Part shown: positions 52,575 to 63,554 of the stretch, in pieces | Numbering within the stretch: the stretch's first letter is position 1 | Layout: every line of letters begins with the position of its first letter | Assembly: GCA_023700805.1 (NCBI GenBank) | Contig: JAMPYF010000001.1 | Span: 1 to 64,000, forward strand | Origin: Sulfuritalea sp. | GTDB lineage: Bacteria; Pseudomonadota; Gammaproteobacteria; Burkholderiales; Rhodocyclaceae | Reading direction: 5' to 3' | DNA: 64,000 bases | Notes under the pieces: generated by a model | Told to the model about the DNA's origin: nothing | Databases searched by the model: none | Seen by the model: only the letters and a program-made list of their open reading frames with translations | Translations under genes and position numbers: made by a program

Positions 52575-53468
52575 TTAGAGCAGTGCCTTGAGCAGCTTGG
52601 CCATTTCGGACGGGTTGCGCGTCACGGTGAAGCCGCATTCCTCCATGATCGCCAGCTTGGCGTCGGCCGTATCGGCGCCGCCGGAAATCAGCGCGCCGGC
52701 ATGGCCCATGCGCTTGCCGGCCGGCGCGGTGACGCCGGCGATGAAGCCGACGATCGGCTTCCTCATGTTGGCCTTGCACCAGACCGCCGCTTCGGCTTCG
52801 TCCGGACCGCCGATCTCGCCGATCATGATCACCGCATCGGTATCCGGATCGTCGTTGAAGGCCTTCATGATGTCGATGTGCTTGAGTCCGTTGATCGGGT
52901 CACCGCCGATGCCCACGGCACTGGACTGGCCGAGACCGATTTCGGTGAGCTGGGCCACGGCTTCATAGGTCAGCGTGCCGGAGCGCGAGACCACGCCGAT
53001 GCGGCCCTTGCGGTGGATATGGCCGGGCATGATGCCGATCTTGATTTCATCGGGGGTGATCAGGCCCGGGCAGTTGGGGCCGAGCAACAGGGTCTTCTTG
53101 CCACCCTTGGCTTCCTTGGCCTTCATCTTGTTGCGCACGATCAGCATGTCGCGCACCGGGATGCCTTCGGTGATGCAGATCGCCAGATCGAGGTCGGCCT
53201 CGCAGGCTTCCCAGATCGCGTCGGCAGCGCCCGCGGGCGGCACGTAGATCACGGAAACGGTGGCGCCGGTGGCGGCCTTGGCGTCCTTGACCGAGGCGTA
53301 GATCGGGACGTCGAAGATCTTCTCGCCGGCCTTCTTCGGATTCACGCCGGCGACGAAGCAGTTCTTGCCGTTGGCGTACTCGATGCACTTCTCGGTGTGG
53401 AACTGGCCGGTCTTGCCGGTGATGCCCTGGGTGATGACTTTGGTATCTTTGTTGATCAGGATGGACAT
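52575..53468 (-). CDS. sucD: Succinyl-CoA synthetase, alpha subunit
   Basis: A 297-residue full-length alpha subunit of the TCA-cycle ligase (succinyl-CoA plus NDP and Pi to succinate, CoA and NTP). The N-terminal CoA-binding [23 protein letters not shown] and the phosphohistidine segment [10 protein letters not shown] are present. It lies 9 bp after sucC and is followed by a strong terminator. Confidence 0.97.
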   Translation of the reverse strand: MSILINKDTKVITQGITGKTGQFHTEKCIEYANGKNCFVAGVNPKKAGEKIFDVPIYASVKDAKAATGATVSVIYVPPAGAADAIWEACEADLDLAICITEGIPVRDMLIVRNKMKAKEAKGGKKTLLLGPNCPGLITPDEIKIGIMPGHIHRKGRIGVVSRSGTLTYEAVAQLTEIGLGQSSAVGIGGDPINGLKHIDIMKAFNDDPDTDAVIMIGEIGGPDEAEAAVWCKANMRKPIVGFIAGVTAPAGKRMGHAGALISGGADTADAKLAIMEECGFTVTRNPSEMAKLLKALL

Positions 53469-53477
53469 AGCGCTTCC

Positions 53478-54638
53478 TTATTTGACGGCAGCGACGATTT
53501 TGGCTGCGGCGTCGGCCATGGTGTCGGCGGAAATGATCGGCAGGCCGGACTCCCTGAGGATCTGCTTGCCGAGATCTTCGTTGGTGCCCTTCATGCGCAC
53601 CACCAGCGGCACGCTGAGGTGGGTTTCCTTGGCCGCGGCAACGACGCCGGCGGCAATCGTGTCGCACTTCATGATGCCGCCGAAAATGTTCACCAGGATG
53701 CCCTTGACCTTGGGGTTCTTCAGCATGATCTTGAAGGCTTCGGTGACCTTCTCGGTGGTGGCGCCGCCGCCGACGTCGAGGAAGTTGGCCGGCTCGGCGC
53801 CGAACAGCTTGATCGTGTCCATGGTCGCCATGGCCAGACCGGCGCCATTGACCAGGCAGCCGATGTTGCCGTCGAGCGAGATATAGGCCAGATCGTATTT
53901 GGAAGCCTCGATTTCGTCGGCGTCCTCTTCATCGAGATCGCGGTAGGCGACGATCTCGGGATGGCGATAGAGGGCGTTGGCATCGAAGTTGAACTTGGCG
54001 TCGAGCGCCTTGATGCCGCCGTTGCCTTCGAGGATCAGCGGATTGATCTCGGCCAGGCTGGCATCGGTTTCCATGTAGCAGGTATATAGCTTCTTGAAGG
54101 TATCCACGGCCTGTGCCATGGAGCCCTCCGGCACGCCGATGCCCCTGCCCAGTTCAAGGGCTTGCGCATCGGTCAAGCCGGCCGCCGGGTCGATGAAGAC
54201 CTTGATGATCTTCTCCGGTGTCTTGTGCGCGACTTCCTCGATGTCCATGCCGCCCTCGGAGGACGCCATCATGGCGACCTTCTGCGTGGCGCGATCGGTC
54301 AGCGCCGCGACGTAGTATTCCTTCTTGATGTCGGCGCCTTCCTCGATCAGCAGGCGGCGCACCTTCTGGCCCTCGGGGCCGGTCTGGTGCGTCTTGAGCT
54401 GCATGCCGAGGATGGCCTTGGCGTAGATTCTGACTTCGTCGGGATTCTTGGCGACCTTCACACCACCGCCCTTGCCGCGTCCACCGGCATGGATCTGGGC
54501 CTTGACCACCCAAACCCGGCCACCGAGAGTTTCCGCTGCCTTGACCGCCTCGTCGACGGAAAAGCAGGGAATGCCGCGCGGGGTCGTCACGCCGAATTTT
54601 TTCAGGATTTCCTTGCCCTGATATTCGTGGATCTTCAT
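53478..54638 (-). CDS. sucC: Succinyl-CoA synthetase, beta subunit
   Basis: A 386-residue ATP-grasp beta subunit, starting at the conserved [20 protein letters not shown] 54638 has AAGGAAG upstream. The in-frame 32-codon extension further upstream is not conserved and is rejected. Motifs include [14 protein letters not shown] and [10 protein letters not shown]. It forms an operon with sucD. The length is exactly that usual for the family. Confidence 0.97.
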   Translation of the reverse strand: MKIHEYQGKEILKKFGVTTPRGIPCFSVDEAVKAAETLGGRVWVVKAQIHAGGRGKGGGVKVAKNPDEVRIYAKAILGMQLKTHQTGPEGQKVRRLLIEEGADIKKEYYVAALTDRATQKVAMMASSEGGMDIEEVAHKTPEKIIKVFIDPAAGLTDAQALELGRGIGVPEGSMAQAVDTFKKLYTCYMETDASLAEINPLILEGNGGIKALDAKFNFDANALYRHPEIVAYRDLDEEDADEIEASKYDLAYISLDGNIGCLVNGAGLAMATMDTIKLFGAEPANFLDVGGGATTEKVTEAFKIMLKNPKVKGILVNIFGGIMKCDTIAAGVVAAAKETHLSVPLVVRMKGTNEDLGKQILRESGLPIISADTMADAAAKIVAAVK

Positions 54639-54946
54639 GCGTCTTCCTTGATATATATGGTGCGTTGATCGGGAGCCGACATTTGAATCGGGTTCAGGTG
54701 CCGGTCTTGTTGCCGCGGAAGCAGCACGTACCATACCGACGGGGTGATTCCGAAGTGGTGGTGCGCCGCCGCAAGGACAGGGCTGTGCTGTGGCGCGATT
54801 GTTGCGGCGCGAAATACTAACATAAGCGTACTTAATGGAAGCTTACAAGCGCCCTTCCCATCTGGTTACAGCCGCGCCGGGAGCCTGCATAATGTTTCCC
54901 GTTCAAGCGCCCAGGGCCCGCGCCCCGCCACCTGCAGGAGATCCCG
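54639..54946. other. 308-bp sucC/glpK divergent intergenic region
   Basis: This gap between the divergent sucC and glpK genes must hold both promoters. On the plus side a candidate glpK promoter is listed separately. On the sucC side I see no convincing box pair. No open frame with coding character, tRNA or repeat copy was found. Confidence 0.6.
54865..54893 (+). promoter_or_regulatory. Candidate glpK promoter
   Basis: A -35 box GTTACA (54865-54870), 17-bp spacer and -10 box CATAAT (54888-54893) lie upstream of glpK; transcription would start about 45 nt before the ATG. The fit is four of six and five of six to sigma-70 consensus. Confidence 0.45.
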
Positions 54947-56440
54947 ATGAACCGCCCCCGCTTTCTGCTGGCCCTGGATCAGGGCACGTCCAGTTCGCGC
55001 AGCATCGTGTTCGACACCCGGGGCCGCATCGTATCCGTCGCGCAAAAGGAGTTCCGCCAGATCTTTCCCCAGCCCGGCTGGGTCGAGCATGATCCGCAGG
55101 AAATCTGGGCCAGCCAGCTGGCCACCGCGCGGGAAGCGCTGGCCAAGGCCGGCATCGGCGCCGCCGAGGTGGCCGCCATCGGCATCACCAACCAGCGCGA
55201 AACCACCCTGGTCTGGAATCGTCGCAGCGGCGAAGCCCTGGGCAATGCCATCGTCTGGCAGGACCGGCGCACCGAACCGGCCTGCGCCGCGCTGCGCGAG
55301 CGCGGCTGCGAAACCATGGTGAGGGACAAGACCGGCCTGGTCATCGATGCCTATTTCTCCGGCACCAAACTGAAATGGATACTCGACAACGCCACGGGTG
55401 CGCGCGCCGCAGCCCGTCGCGGCGAGCTGGCCTTCGGCACCGTCGATACCTGGCTGGCCTGGCAACTGACGGGCGGCGCCGTCCATGCCACCGATGTCAG
55501 CAACGCCTCGCGCACCCTCCTGTTCAATATTCATCGCAATGAATGGGACGACGAACTGCTGGAACTGCTGGATATTCCGCGCGAAGTCCTGCCCACGGTG
55601 CACGCCTCCAGCCACCTCTACGGCCATACCCAGGACGGGCTGTTCGGTGCGCCGATCGCCATCGGCGGCATCGCCGGCGACCAGCAAAGCGCGCTGTTCG
55701 GCCAGGCCTGCTTCAGCGCCGGCCTGGCCAAGAACACTTACGGCACGGGCTGCTTCATGCTCATGCACACCGGTGAACACTGCCTCGCCAGCAGCAACGG
55801 ACTGATCGCCACCCGCGCCGCCCAGACCTCCGCCACGCCGCAGTTCGCCCTCGAAGGCAGCGTGTTCATCGGCGGCGCCGTGGTGCAGTGGTTGCGCGAT
55901 GGTCTCAAGGCGATCGAGGGCAGTGCTGCCATAGAGAATCTGGCCGCAAGCGTGCCCGACAGCGGCGGCGTGATCTTCGTGCCGGCCTTTACGGGTCTTG
56001 GCGCCCCCTACTGGAAGCCCGATGCGCGCGGCGCCATCCTCGGCCTGAGCCGCGGCACGACCGTGGCCCACATCGCGCGCGCGGCGCTGGAAAGCATCGC
56101 CTTCCAGAGCGCGGCGCTGTTGCAGGCGATGGGCCGCGACCTGGCGGACAGCGCCGGCGTGACGGAGTTGCGCGTCGATGGCGGCGCCTGCGTGAACAAC
56201 CTGTTGATGCAGTTTCAGGCCGACCTGCTGGGTATTCCCGTGGTGCGGCCGCAAGTCATCGAAACCACGGCGCTGGGTGCAGCCTATCTGGCGGGGCTTT
56301 CCTGCGGCATTTATGCCGGCATCGACGAACTCGCGGCGCACTGGCAGGCGGAACGGACCTTCCATCCGACCATGCCGCGCGAGCGCGCCGACGCGCTGAT
56401 GCAGCGCTGGGAACATGCCGTGGCGCAGACGGTGCTGTAG
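54947..56440 (+). CDS. glpK: Glycerol kinase
   Basis: A 497-residue FGGY kinase converting glycerol to glycerol 3-phosphate. [15 protein letters not shown] (residues 9-23), [10 protein letters not shown], the glycerol-contact [28 protein letters not shown] and the C-terminal [21 protein letters not shown] are all present, and the length is usual. CAGGAG lies just upstream of the ATG. No glpF, glpD or glpR is adjacent, so it is monocistronic here. It converges with paaY. Confidence 0.97.
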   Translation: MNRPRFLLALDQGTSSSRSIVFDTRGRIVSVAQKEFRQIFPQPGWVEHDPQEIWASQLATAREALAKAGIGAAEVAAIGITNQRETTLVWNRRSGEALGNAIVWQDRRTEPACAALRERGCETMVRDKTGLVIDAYFSGTKLKWILDNATGARAAARRGELAFGTVDTWLAWQLTGGAVHATDVSNASRTLLFNIHRNEWDDELLELLDIPREVLPTVHASSHLYGHTQDGLFGAPIAIGGIAGDQQSALFGQACFSAGLAKNTYGTGCFMLMHTGEHCLASSNGLIATRAAQTSATPQFALEGSVFIGGAVVQWLRDGLKAIEGSAAIENLAASVPDSGGVIFVPAFTGLGAPYWKPDARGAILGLSRGTTVAHIARAALESIAFQSAALLQAMGRDLADSAGVTELRVDGGACVNNLLMQFQADLLGIPVVRPQVIETTALGAAYLAGLSCGIYAGIDELAAHWQAERTFHPTMPRERADALMQRWEHAVAQTVL

Positions 56441-56479
56441 CCGCCGTTACCTGCCCGCGAAGCGGCGTCCCAGGTACGC

Positions 56480-56504
56480 AGAGCGCGCGCCAGCGCCAAC
56501 TCTC
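56480..56504 (+). repeat. 25-bp dispersed motif, copy H (partial)
   Basis: The 3' 17 bases read CGCCAGCGCCAACTCTC (one mismatch); the 5' CGCCGT half is not kept. It lies in the 76-bp space between the converging glpK and paaY genes, 12 bp beyond the paaY stop, the same position relative to a minus-strand gene as copies A and G. Confidence 0.6.
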
Positions 56505-56516
56505 GGTCACTAGCGG

Positions 56517-57122
56517 CTAGCCGCCGCGCCGGGTTTCCTGCAGTGTCTTCAGTTCAGGCAGCTTGAGCCGCCGCCGGTCGGGCTCGACGGCGGTCAGGGC
56601 CTCGACCTCGCGCAGCGTGCCGTGGCAGCGTCTGACCAGATCGTGATAGACGCTCGTGCCTTCGATTTTCCAGGCCATTTCCAGCTCAGTCAGGTCGCGC
56701 ATCACCTTGGCCGGCACGCCGGCGGCCAGCATGCGCGGCGGAATTTCCAAACCGGCCTTGACGAAGCTCTGCGCCGCGACAATGGCCGATTCGCCGACCA
56801 CGGCGTTGTCCATGACTACGGCATTCATGCCGACCATGCCGTTCCTGCGCACGATGCAGCCGTGCAGGATGGCGCCGTGGCCGATATGGCCGTTTTCCTC
56901 GACGATGGTGTCGCTGCCCGGAAAGCCGTGCATCACGCAGCAGTCCTGCACATTGGCGCCGGCGCCGATGAACAGCCGGCCGAAGTCGCCGCGCAGGCTG
57001 GCGCAGGGCCCGACGTAGGCACGCGGTCCGACCACCACATCGCCGATCAGCACCGCCGACGGATGTACGAAGGCCGTCGGGTCAACCACCGGCACGATGC
57101 CGTCGATCTCGTAGACCTTCAT
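56517..57122 (-). CDS. paaY: PaaY, gamma-carbonic-anhydrase-type thioesterase
   Basis: A 201-residue left-handed beta-helix (hexapeptide repeat) protein. The zinc-ligand histidines appear in VMHG and [13 protein letters not shown]. PaaY is a thioesterase that relieves dead-end CoA esters in phenylacetate breakdown; the C-terminal [25 protein letters not shown] is the tail that separates PaaY from plain CaiE/carbonic anhydrases. A 12-bp palindrome (56513-56524) spans its stop codon. It lies 39 bp after the paaN-type gene, same strand. Confidence 0.9.
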   Translation of the reverse strand: MKVYEIDGIVPVVDPTAFVHPSAVLIGDVVVGPRAYVGPCASLRGDFGRLFIGAGANVQDCCVMHGFPGSDTIVEENGHIGHGAILHGCIVRRNGMVGMNAVVMDNAVVGESAIVAAQSFVKAGLEIPPRMLAAGVPAKVMRDLTELEMAWKIEGTSVYHDLVRRCHGTLREVEALTAVEPDRRRLKLPELKTLQETRRGG

Positions 57123-57161
57123 CGGACTCTCTCCATTTCTCGCCCCGCGCTCTGGGACATG

Positions 57162-58820
57162 TCAGACGTGGCGCCGGCTCTGCACGACGAAGAAGCGGCC
57201 GGCGACAAAGGCGCTGTCGGTCAGGCAGGCGTTCGCCGCAGGATTGGCGCCGGTGGCGTGGAAGTCGGAGAAACCGGCCGACTGATTGACGAAGACGCCG
57301 CCGGTGAGATTGATCGACAGCGCCACGCCGACGCGCAGGGCCGCCTCCTCGGCGTGCTCCACGATCAATGGATTGGTCGAATACACGGCAAAGGTGATCG
57401 CGCCCTGTTCGCGGATCACGCGCTCGGCGGTGGCCAGGCTTTGCGCCGTGGTCGCAGTTTCCACCACGAGCGTGATCGGACCGAAGCGCTCTTCCATGTA
57501 GGCGCGCTCGTCGCTGGCCGCCACCCGGAGGATCAGCGGACTGCGCACGCGGGCCTCGGGCCAGTGCGGGTGGACAACAGCGCCCGATGCGCGCAGCACC
57601 TCGCCGAGTCCGTGGGCCGCTTCGAGGCGTGCCAGGGTGGCCGGCGATTGGATGGCGCCCAGTATCTCGACGGCACGCGCCGGGTTTTCGAGGAACTGCG
57701 AAACGGCATTGGCCAGATCGCGGCCGAACTGCTCGGCGGACACCACGCCGTCCGGAATCTTCACGCCTTCGCCCGAAACGAAAATCGTCTGCGGCGTGGT
57801 GCACATCTGCCCCGAATACAGGGACAGCGTGAAAGCGAGGTTCTTCAGCATCGCCGGGTAGTCGTCGATCGAATCGACCACGATGCAATTCACGCCGGCC
57901 TTCTCCGTATATACCAGGGCATGCCGGCAGTGCTCTTCCAGCCAGTTGCCGAAGTCGGGGCCGCCGGTATAGTCGATCAGGCGCACATCGGGATTCATTG
58001 CAACGTCCTTGGCGACCGGCGCCGCCGCGTCGTCGACCAGCAGGCTCACCAGATTCGGGTCGAAGCCCGCCTCTTTCAGCACCTGGCGCGCCACCGCGAC
58101 GCTGATCGCGAGCGGCAGGATCACCGTCGGATGCGCCTTGACGATGACCGGGTTGCCGGTCACGAGGCTGGCAAAAATTCCGGGGTAGCCGTTCCATGTC
58201 GGGAAGGTCGAACAGGCGATGACCAGGGCCACGCCGCGCGGCATGACGGTGAAGGTCTTTTCCATTTTCAGCGGCGGATTCTTGCCCTGCGGTTTCTCCC
58301 AGAGCGCAGTGCCCGGCACCTGCTTCATTTCCCGCCAGGCGTAGGCCACGGCTTCGAGGCCGCGATCCTGGGCATGCGGTCCGGCGGCCTGGAAGGCCAT
58401 CATCAGGGCCTGGCCCGTGGTGTGCATCACCGCATGGGCCATCTCGAAACTGCGGGCATTCAGCCGCGCCAGGATTTCGGCGCAAATGCCAGCCCGGGCG
58501 TCGGCTCCGGCCTTGATCCAGGCCGGCATGGCGGATTTGGCCGCCGCGATCAGCGCGTCGGCGGCGCAGCGCGGATAGGAGATGTTGAGCGGCAGGCCAT
58601 AAGGCGAGACTTCCGCGCCGCCGCGGGCGATCACGCCCGGCTGGTCCAGATAGAACTGCGCGCCGCGATAGGCCTCAAACGCCTGGCGCCCGTCCTCGAC
58701 CGCCGTGTCGCCGTACACCCGCGGATTCTCGGCATAAGGGCTCCAGTAGCCGCGCGTTTCGATCGCCGCAACGGCCTGCTGCAGCAGGGTCTGATGTTTC
58801 TCGAACATGGGATGGGGCAT
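57162..58820 (-). CDS. paaN: PaaN-type aldehyde dehydrogenase of phenylacetate degradation
   Basis: A 552-residue NAD(P)-dependent aldehyde dehydrogenase of the PaaN group that oxidises the semialdehyde-CoA formed after ring opening. The active cysteine is in YSGQMCTTPQT (near residue 338). Unlike E. coli PaaZ (681 residues) it lacks the C-terminal MaoC-type oxepin-CoA hydrolase domain, so the ring-opening step must use a separate protein not seen here. The ATG at 58820 has GGAGATCC upstream. Confidence 0.88.
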   Translation of the reverse strand: MPHPMFEKHQTLLQQAVAAIETRGYWSPYAENPRVYGDTAVEDGRQAFEAYRGAQFYLDQPGVIARGGAEVSPYGLPLNISYPRCAADALIAAAKSAMPAWIKAGADARAGICAEILARLNARSFEMAHAVMHTTGQALMMAFQAAGPHAQDRGLEAVAYAWREMKQVPGTALWEKPQGKNPPLKMEKTFTVMPRGVALVIACSTFPTWNGYPGIFASLVTGNPVIVKAHPTVILPLAISVAVARQVLKEAGFDPNLVSLLVDDAAAPVAKDVAMNPDVRLIDYTGGPDFGNWLEEHCRHALVYTEKAGVNCIVVDSIDDYPAMLKNLAFTLSLYSGQMCTTPQTIFVSGEGVKIPDGVVSAEQFGRDLANAVSQFLENPARAVEILGAIQSPATLARLEAAHGLGEVLRASGAVVHPHWPEARVRSPLILRVAASDERAYMEERFGPITLVVETATTAQSLATAERVIREQGAITFAVYSTNPLIVEHAEEAALRVGVALSINLTGGVFVNQSAGFSDFHATGANPAANACLTDSAFVAGRFFVVQSRRHV

Positions 58821-58888
58821 TTTGGATCTCCGCAGGAAGGGCTACTTACTTATATTGGCTGTTTTTTGCATCAAGGCAACATCGGAGT

Positions 58889-59338
58889 TCAGAGCATCGT
58901 GACCCATTCCTGGGCCCAGTTCAGCGCCTCTTCGTCGGGCAGCGGCTGAGTGCAGGCATCGATTTCCAGCCGCTCGCCGACCTTGCGCGCACCGCAGCGG
59001 GCGAACAGCGCATCCATGTCCTTGCCGGCCTGGCAGAAGGTCGCCTTGTAGGTCTGGTCGCCGAGCGCGATCACGCCGTAGCGCAGATGGGAAAGATCGG
59101 GGGCCTCTGCGCGCAGGCGTTCGGCCAGCGGAATGATGTTGTCGGGCAGTTCGCCGTCGCCGTGGGTGGCTGTGCACACCAGCACCACGTCGCGGCCGTC
59201 AAGTTCGGCGCTGCCGGCATCGGCGTCGCCCGCCACCTCGACTTCGTGGCCGAGCGCGGGCAGATTGTCCGACAGATGGTCGGCGCACATCTGGGCGTTG
59301 CCCGATTCGGTGCCGACGATGATCAGTATCTTGGCCAT
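58889..59338 (-). CDS. Flavodoxin, MioC-like
   Basis: A 149-residue short-chain flavodoxin with the FMN phosphate loop GTESGNAQ at the N-terminus and CTATHGDGELPDN and YGVIALGDQTYKATFCQAG as the aromatic flavin loops. The ATG at 59338 has GAGGAAACG upstream; the 17-codon extension is rejected. It sits between paaN and the divergent paa genes and could be an electron carrier for a monooxygenase, though that is inference. Confidence 0.88.
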   Translation of the reverse strand: MAKILIIVGTESGNAQMCADHLSDNLPALGHEVEVAGDADAGSAELDGRDVVLVCTATHGDGELPDNIIPLAERLRAEAPDLSHLRYGVIALGDQTYKATFCQAGKDMDALFARCGARKVGERLEIDACTQPLPDEEALNWAQEWVTML

Positions 59339-59541
59339 GATGGCGTTTCCTCTATGTTCCCGCTGCGCGGGAAGGGTGACGTGATACATTTTTATTGTAC
59401 CCTGCAGGCCTTAATTGTGTCATAATTAATTTGATACTATTTCAACATTTCATGTTTGACATATTGTATCCCTTTACTGCGCGCCGCGAAATACTTCTAT
59501 AGTCCGGACGCAGGGTATGGACACACATCGTGGAGCGAGAC
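59339..59541. promoter_or_regulatory. AT-rich divergent control region of the paa genes
   Basis: This 203-bp region is conspicuously AT-rich compared with its surroundings and drives two divergent units. It holds an AACAT/ATGTT dyad with 3-nt spacer (59444-59456) and a TTGA-N7-TCAA dyad near 59431, both of operator form. A TTGACA box at 59456-59461 overlaps the dyad, but no good -10 box follows. A repressor site is plausible, not shown. Confidence 0.4.
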
Positions 59542-60336
59542 ATGCAGAAACAGGATAAGGATTTTCTCGAACGCATCGCCGCCGGTCACAAGATCGGCGC
59601 AGCCGAGGGCGACGTGCTGCGTTGCGCCGGGCAGCCGGTGCCTGCGGGCTATCGCAGCGAGCTGATGCGCCTGGTGGTGGTCTTCGCCGATTCCGAACTG
59701 GCCGGCGCTGCAGGCTTCTGTCCCTTCATCAACCGTGGCCCCGGACTGCGCGAGCGCATCGTCGCGGCGAAGATCGTCACCGAAAAGTACGTACACGCCG
59801 AGATGGCGCTGAAGCTGTTGGAGCCCTTCGGCGTCAATCCCATGCTCTATGTACGCTCCCACGCCTGGGATTCGCGCCTCGACCGCCACATCGATCTCGG
59901 CACGCGGCGCATCGGCGGCGACAAACGTCTGAATGTGTTCCACTATCCGCTCGAAGGCTGGGAGGACGCCGTGGTCTTCAACATGCTGATGGGTGCCGCC
60001 ACCGCGACCCAGCTGGCGGAGATGGCGCAGTGTTCCTATGCGCCGCTGGCTGCCGCAATCGCCCAGATATTGCCGCGCGAACAGCACCATGCGCAACTGG
60101 GTGAGTCCGGCGTCAGGCAGGCGATCGAGCGCGGCGGCAACCGGGCCGCCGTGCAGGCCGCGGCGAACTATTGGCATCCGCGCGTCGCTGCCACCTTCGG
60201 CCGCGTCGATTCGGATCATGCCATGACCTACATCGAGTACGGCCTGCGCGGTCGCAGCAGCGCGGACATGCTCGCCGACTGGAAGACCCGGTCAGCCGCC
60301 GCGCTCAAGCGCCTCGGCCTGGTCATTCCCGACTGA
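59542..60336 (+). CDS. Divergent PaaA/PaaC-family protein
   Basis: A 264-residue, mostly helical protein of the phenylacetic-acid-catabolism ferritin-like family (PaaA/PaaC). One ExxH motif is visible in LPREQHHAQLGES, and an early carboxylate in VVFADSELAGA. The first ExxH is altered: IVTEKYVHAEM has lysine three residues before the histidine, so a normal diiron site is doubtful. It may be a structural PaaC-like subunit or a diverged enzyme. ATG 59542 is chosen because GGAG lies 6 bases upstream; a GTG at 59530 is the alternative. It heads the paaG-paaI-paaJ series with a 16-bp gap. Confidence 0.7.
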   Translation: MQKQDKDFLERIAAGHKIGAAEGDVLRCAGQPVPAGYRSELMRLVVVFADSELAGAAGFCPFINRGPGLRERIVAAKIVTEKYVHAEMALKLLEPFGVNPMLYVRSHAWDSRLDRHIDLGTRRIGGDKRLNVFHYPLEGWEDAVVFNMLMGAATATQLAEMAQCSYAPLAAAIAQILPREQHHAQLGESGVRQAIERGGNRAAVQAAANYWHPRVAATFGRVDSDHAMTYIEYGLRGRSSADMLADWKTRSAAALKRLGLVIPD

Positions 60337-60352
60337 TCCCGGAGCCCCGCCG

Positions 60353-61141
60353 ATGAACTACCAGCACATACTTTTCGCGCTCGAAGGCGGCATTGCCCGC
60401 CTTACCCTGAATCGTCCCGACCGGCTCAACAGCTTCACCGCGGACATGCATCTCGAACTGCGCGATGCGCTGGCGAGGACGCGCGACGGCGGTGCCCGCG
60501 TGCTCTTGCTGACCGGAGCCGGACGGGGCTTCTGCGCCGGGCAGGACCTGGCCGACCGCAATGTCTCGGCCGGTGCCGATCCGGTCGACCTTGGCTACAC
60601 CATCGAAACCTATTACCGGCCTTTGATACTCGCCCTGCGCGCATTGGAGATGCCGGTGGTCTGCGCCGTCAATGGCGTCGCCGCCGGCGCCGGCGCCAGC
60701 ATCGCGCTGGCCTGCGACATCGTGCTGGCGGCGCGCTCGGCCTCCTTCATCCAGGCCTTCTGCAAGCTCGGCCTGGTACCCGACGCCGGCGGCACCTGGG
60801 CGCTGCCGCGCCTGGTCGGCACGGCGCGCGCCATGGGCCTGGCCATGCTCGGCGACAAGTTGTCGGCCGAACAGGCCGCGGCCTGGGGCCTGATCTGGAA
60901 GTGCGTCGATGACGACCAGCTGATGGCCGAGGCCGAGAAGCTCGCCGTGCATTTCAGCAGTGCGCCGACCAAGGGGCTGGCCCGCACCAAACAGGCGATC
61001 TACGCCAGCAGCGGCAACACGCTGGAGCAGCAGCTCGACCTGGAGCGCGCCAGCCAGCAGGAACTCGGCTTCGGCCACGACTACCGCGAGGGTGTCGCCG
61101 CCTTCATGGAAAAACGCAGTCCCAACTTCACGGGCGAATGA
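60353..61141 (+). CDS. paaG: Epoxyphenylacetyl-CoA isomerase
   Basis: A 262-residue crotonase-fold enzyme converting ring-1,2-epoxyphenylacetyl-CoA to the oxepin (and a later double-bond shift). The oxyanion hole segments GRGFCAGQDLADRNV and AVNGVAAGAGASIALACDIVLAA are typical of PaaG, and the length matches. Its ATGA overlap with paaI and paaJ further on supports the pathway assignment. Confidence 0.92.
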   Translation: MNYQHILFALEGGIARLTLNRPDRLNSFTADMHLELRDALARTRDGGARVLLLTGAGRGFCAGQDLADRNVSAGADPVDLGYTIETYYRPLILALRALEMPVVCAVNGVAAGAGASIALACDIVLAARSASFIQAFCKLGLVPDAGGTWALPRLVGTARAMGLAMLGDKLSAEQAAAWGLIWKCVDDDQLMAEAEKLAVHFSSAPTKGLARTKQAIYASSGNTLEQQLDLERASQQELGFGHDYREGVAAFMEKRSPNFTGE

Positions 61142-61580
61142 TGAACATGACACCTCAGCAGATCGCCGAGCGCTGCACCGAGATCATGTGGCCGGACGAC
61201 CATGCCGCGCGCGGTCTCGGCATCGTCATCACCAGCACCACGCCGGGTGGCGCCACGGTGACCATGAAGGTGCGCCAGGACATGGTGAACGGCCACGGCA
61301 TCTGCCACGGCGGCTTCATCTTCGCCGTGGCCGACACCAACTTCGCCTATGCCTGCAACAGCTTCAACCACCGCGCTGTGGCGGCTGGCGTCGACATCAA
61401 CTTTGTCGCTCCCGCCCATCTCGGCGATACACTTACGGCCGTTGGACGCGCGCGCCATCAGGGCGGCCGCAGCGGCATTTACGACATCGAGGTCACGAAC
61501 CAGGACGGCAAGACCATTGCCGTGTTTCGCGGCCGCTCCACCCGCATCAAGGGACACTTCTTCGACGAAAGCGAAACAGC

Positions 61581-61584
<4 letters not shown>
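61138..61584 (+). CDS. paaI: Hydroxyphenylacetyl-CoA thioesterase
   Basis: A 148-residue hotdog-fold thioesterase that releases CoA from dead-end phenylacetyl-CoA derivatives. HGGFIFAVADTNFAYACNS carries the family's HGG and catalytic aspartate. It overlaps paaG and paaJ by ATGA on both sides. Confidence 0.93.
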
Positions 61585-62786
<1,202 letters not shown>

Positions 62787-62810
62787 GGCTCAGGCCGGGC
62801 ACGGCTAGCG

Positions 62811-63554
62811 ATGGCCGCCGACCACTTTTCGGGCCACGCCGCCGACTACGCCAAGGCCCGGCCCTCCTATCCGCCCGAGCTGTTTTCCTGGCTCGCGCAG
62901 CAATGCGCCAGCCATGATCTGGCCTGGGATTGCGGCACCGGCAACGGCCAGGCGGCACGGGCGCTGGCGGGTCATTTCCAGCGCGTCCATGCCACCGACC
63001 TTTCCGCCGAGCAGGTGGCGCAGGCCGAACCCCACCCGCGCATCGACTACCGCGCCGCGCCGGCCGAAGACAGCGGCCTGGCGGAGCGCAGCTGCGACCT
63101 GGTGACGGTCGCCCAGGCCCTGCACTGGTTCTGCAATGAGACCTTCTATGCCGAAGTGAAGCGCGTGCTCAAGCCGGGTGGACTGTTCGCCGCCTGGACT
63201 TACACACTGCTGCGCGGCGACCCGGAACTCAATGCCGTCATCGAGGACTTCTACCGCAATACGGTCGGCCCCTGGTGGCCGCCGGAGCGGCGCTGGGTGG
63301 ACCTGGCTTACCGCGAGATGCCCTTCCCCATTGCCGATGTCGCCACGCCCGGCTTCGAAATACGGCTGGAATGGACATTGGCGGATCTGCTCGCCTATCT
63401 GCGCACCTGGTCGGCGACCCAGCGCCACATCAAGGAACTCGGCAGCGATCCCTGCATCGAACTCGGTGAGCGGTTGCGGGGAATCTGGCCGGACGCCGAA
63501 GCCCGAAAGTCGATAATCTGGCCCATTGCCCTACGCTGCGGGAGACTCGAATGA
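62811..63554 (+). CDS. Class I SAM-dependent methyltransferase
   Basis: A 247-residue methyltransferase of the UbiE/type 11 group: N-terminal HFSGHAADYAKARPSYP, motif I AWDCGTGNGQAARAL and CDLVTVAQALHWF. The same N-terminal HFSG-YAxxRPxYP signature is found in small-molecule and trans-aconitate-like methyltransferases. Substrate unknown. It overlaps msrA by ATGA and lies 24 bp after paaJ. Confidence 0.85.
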   Translation: MAADHFSGHAADYAKARPSYPPELFSWLAQQCASHDLAWDCGTGNGQAARALAGHFQRVHATDLSAEQVAQAEPHPRIDYRAAPAEDSGLAERSCDLVTVAQALHWFCNETFYAEVKRVLKPGGLFAAWTYTLLRGDPELNAVIEDFYRNTVGPWWPPERRWVDLAYREMPFPIADVATPGFEIRLEWTLADLLAYLRTWSATQRHIKELGSDPCIELGERLRGIWPDAEARKSIIWPIALRCGRLE

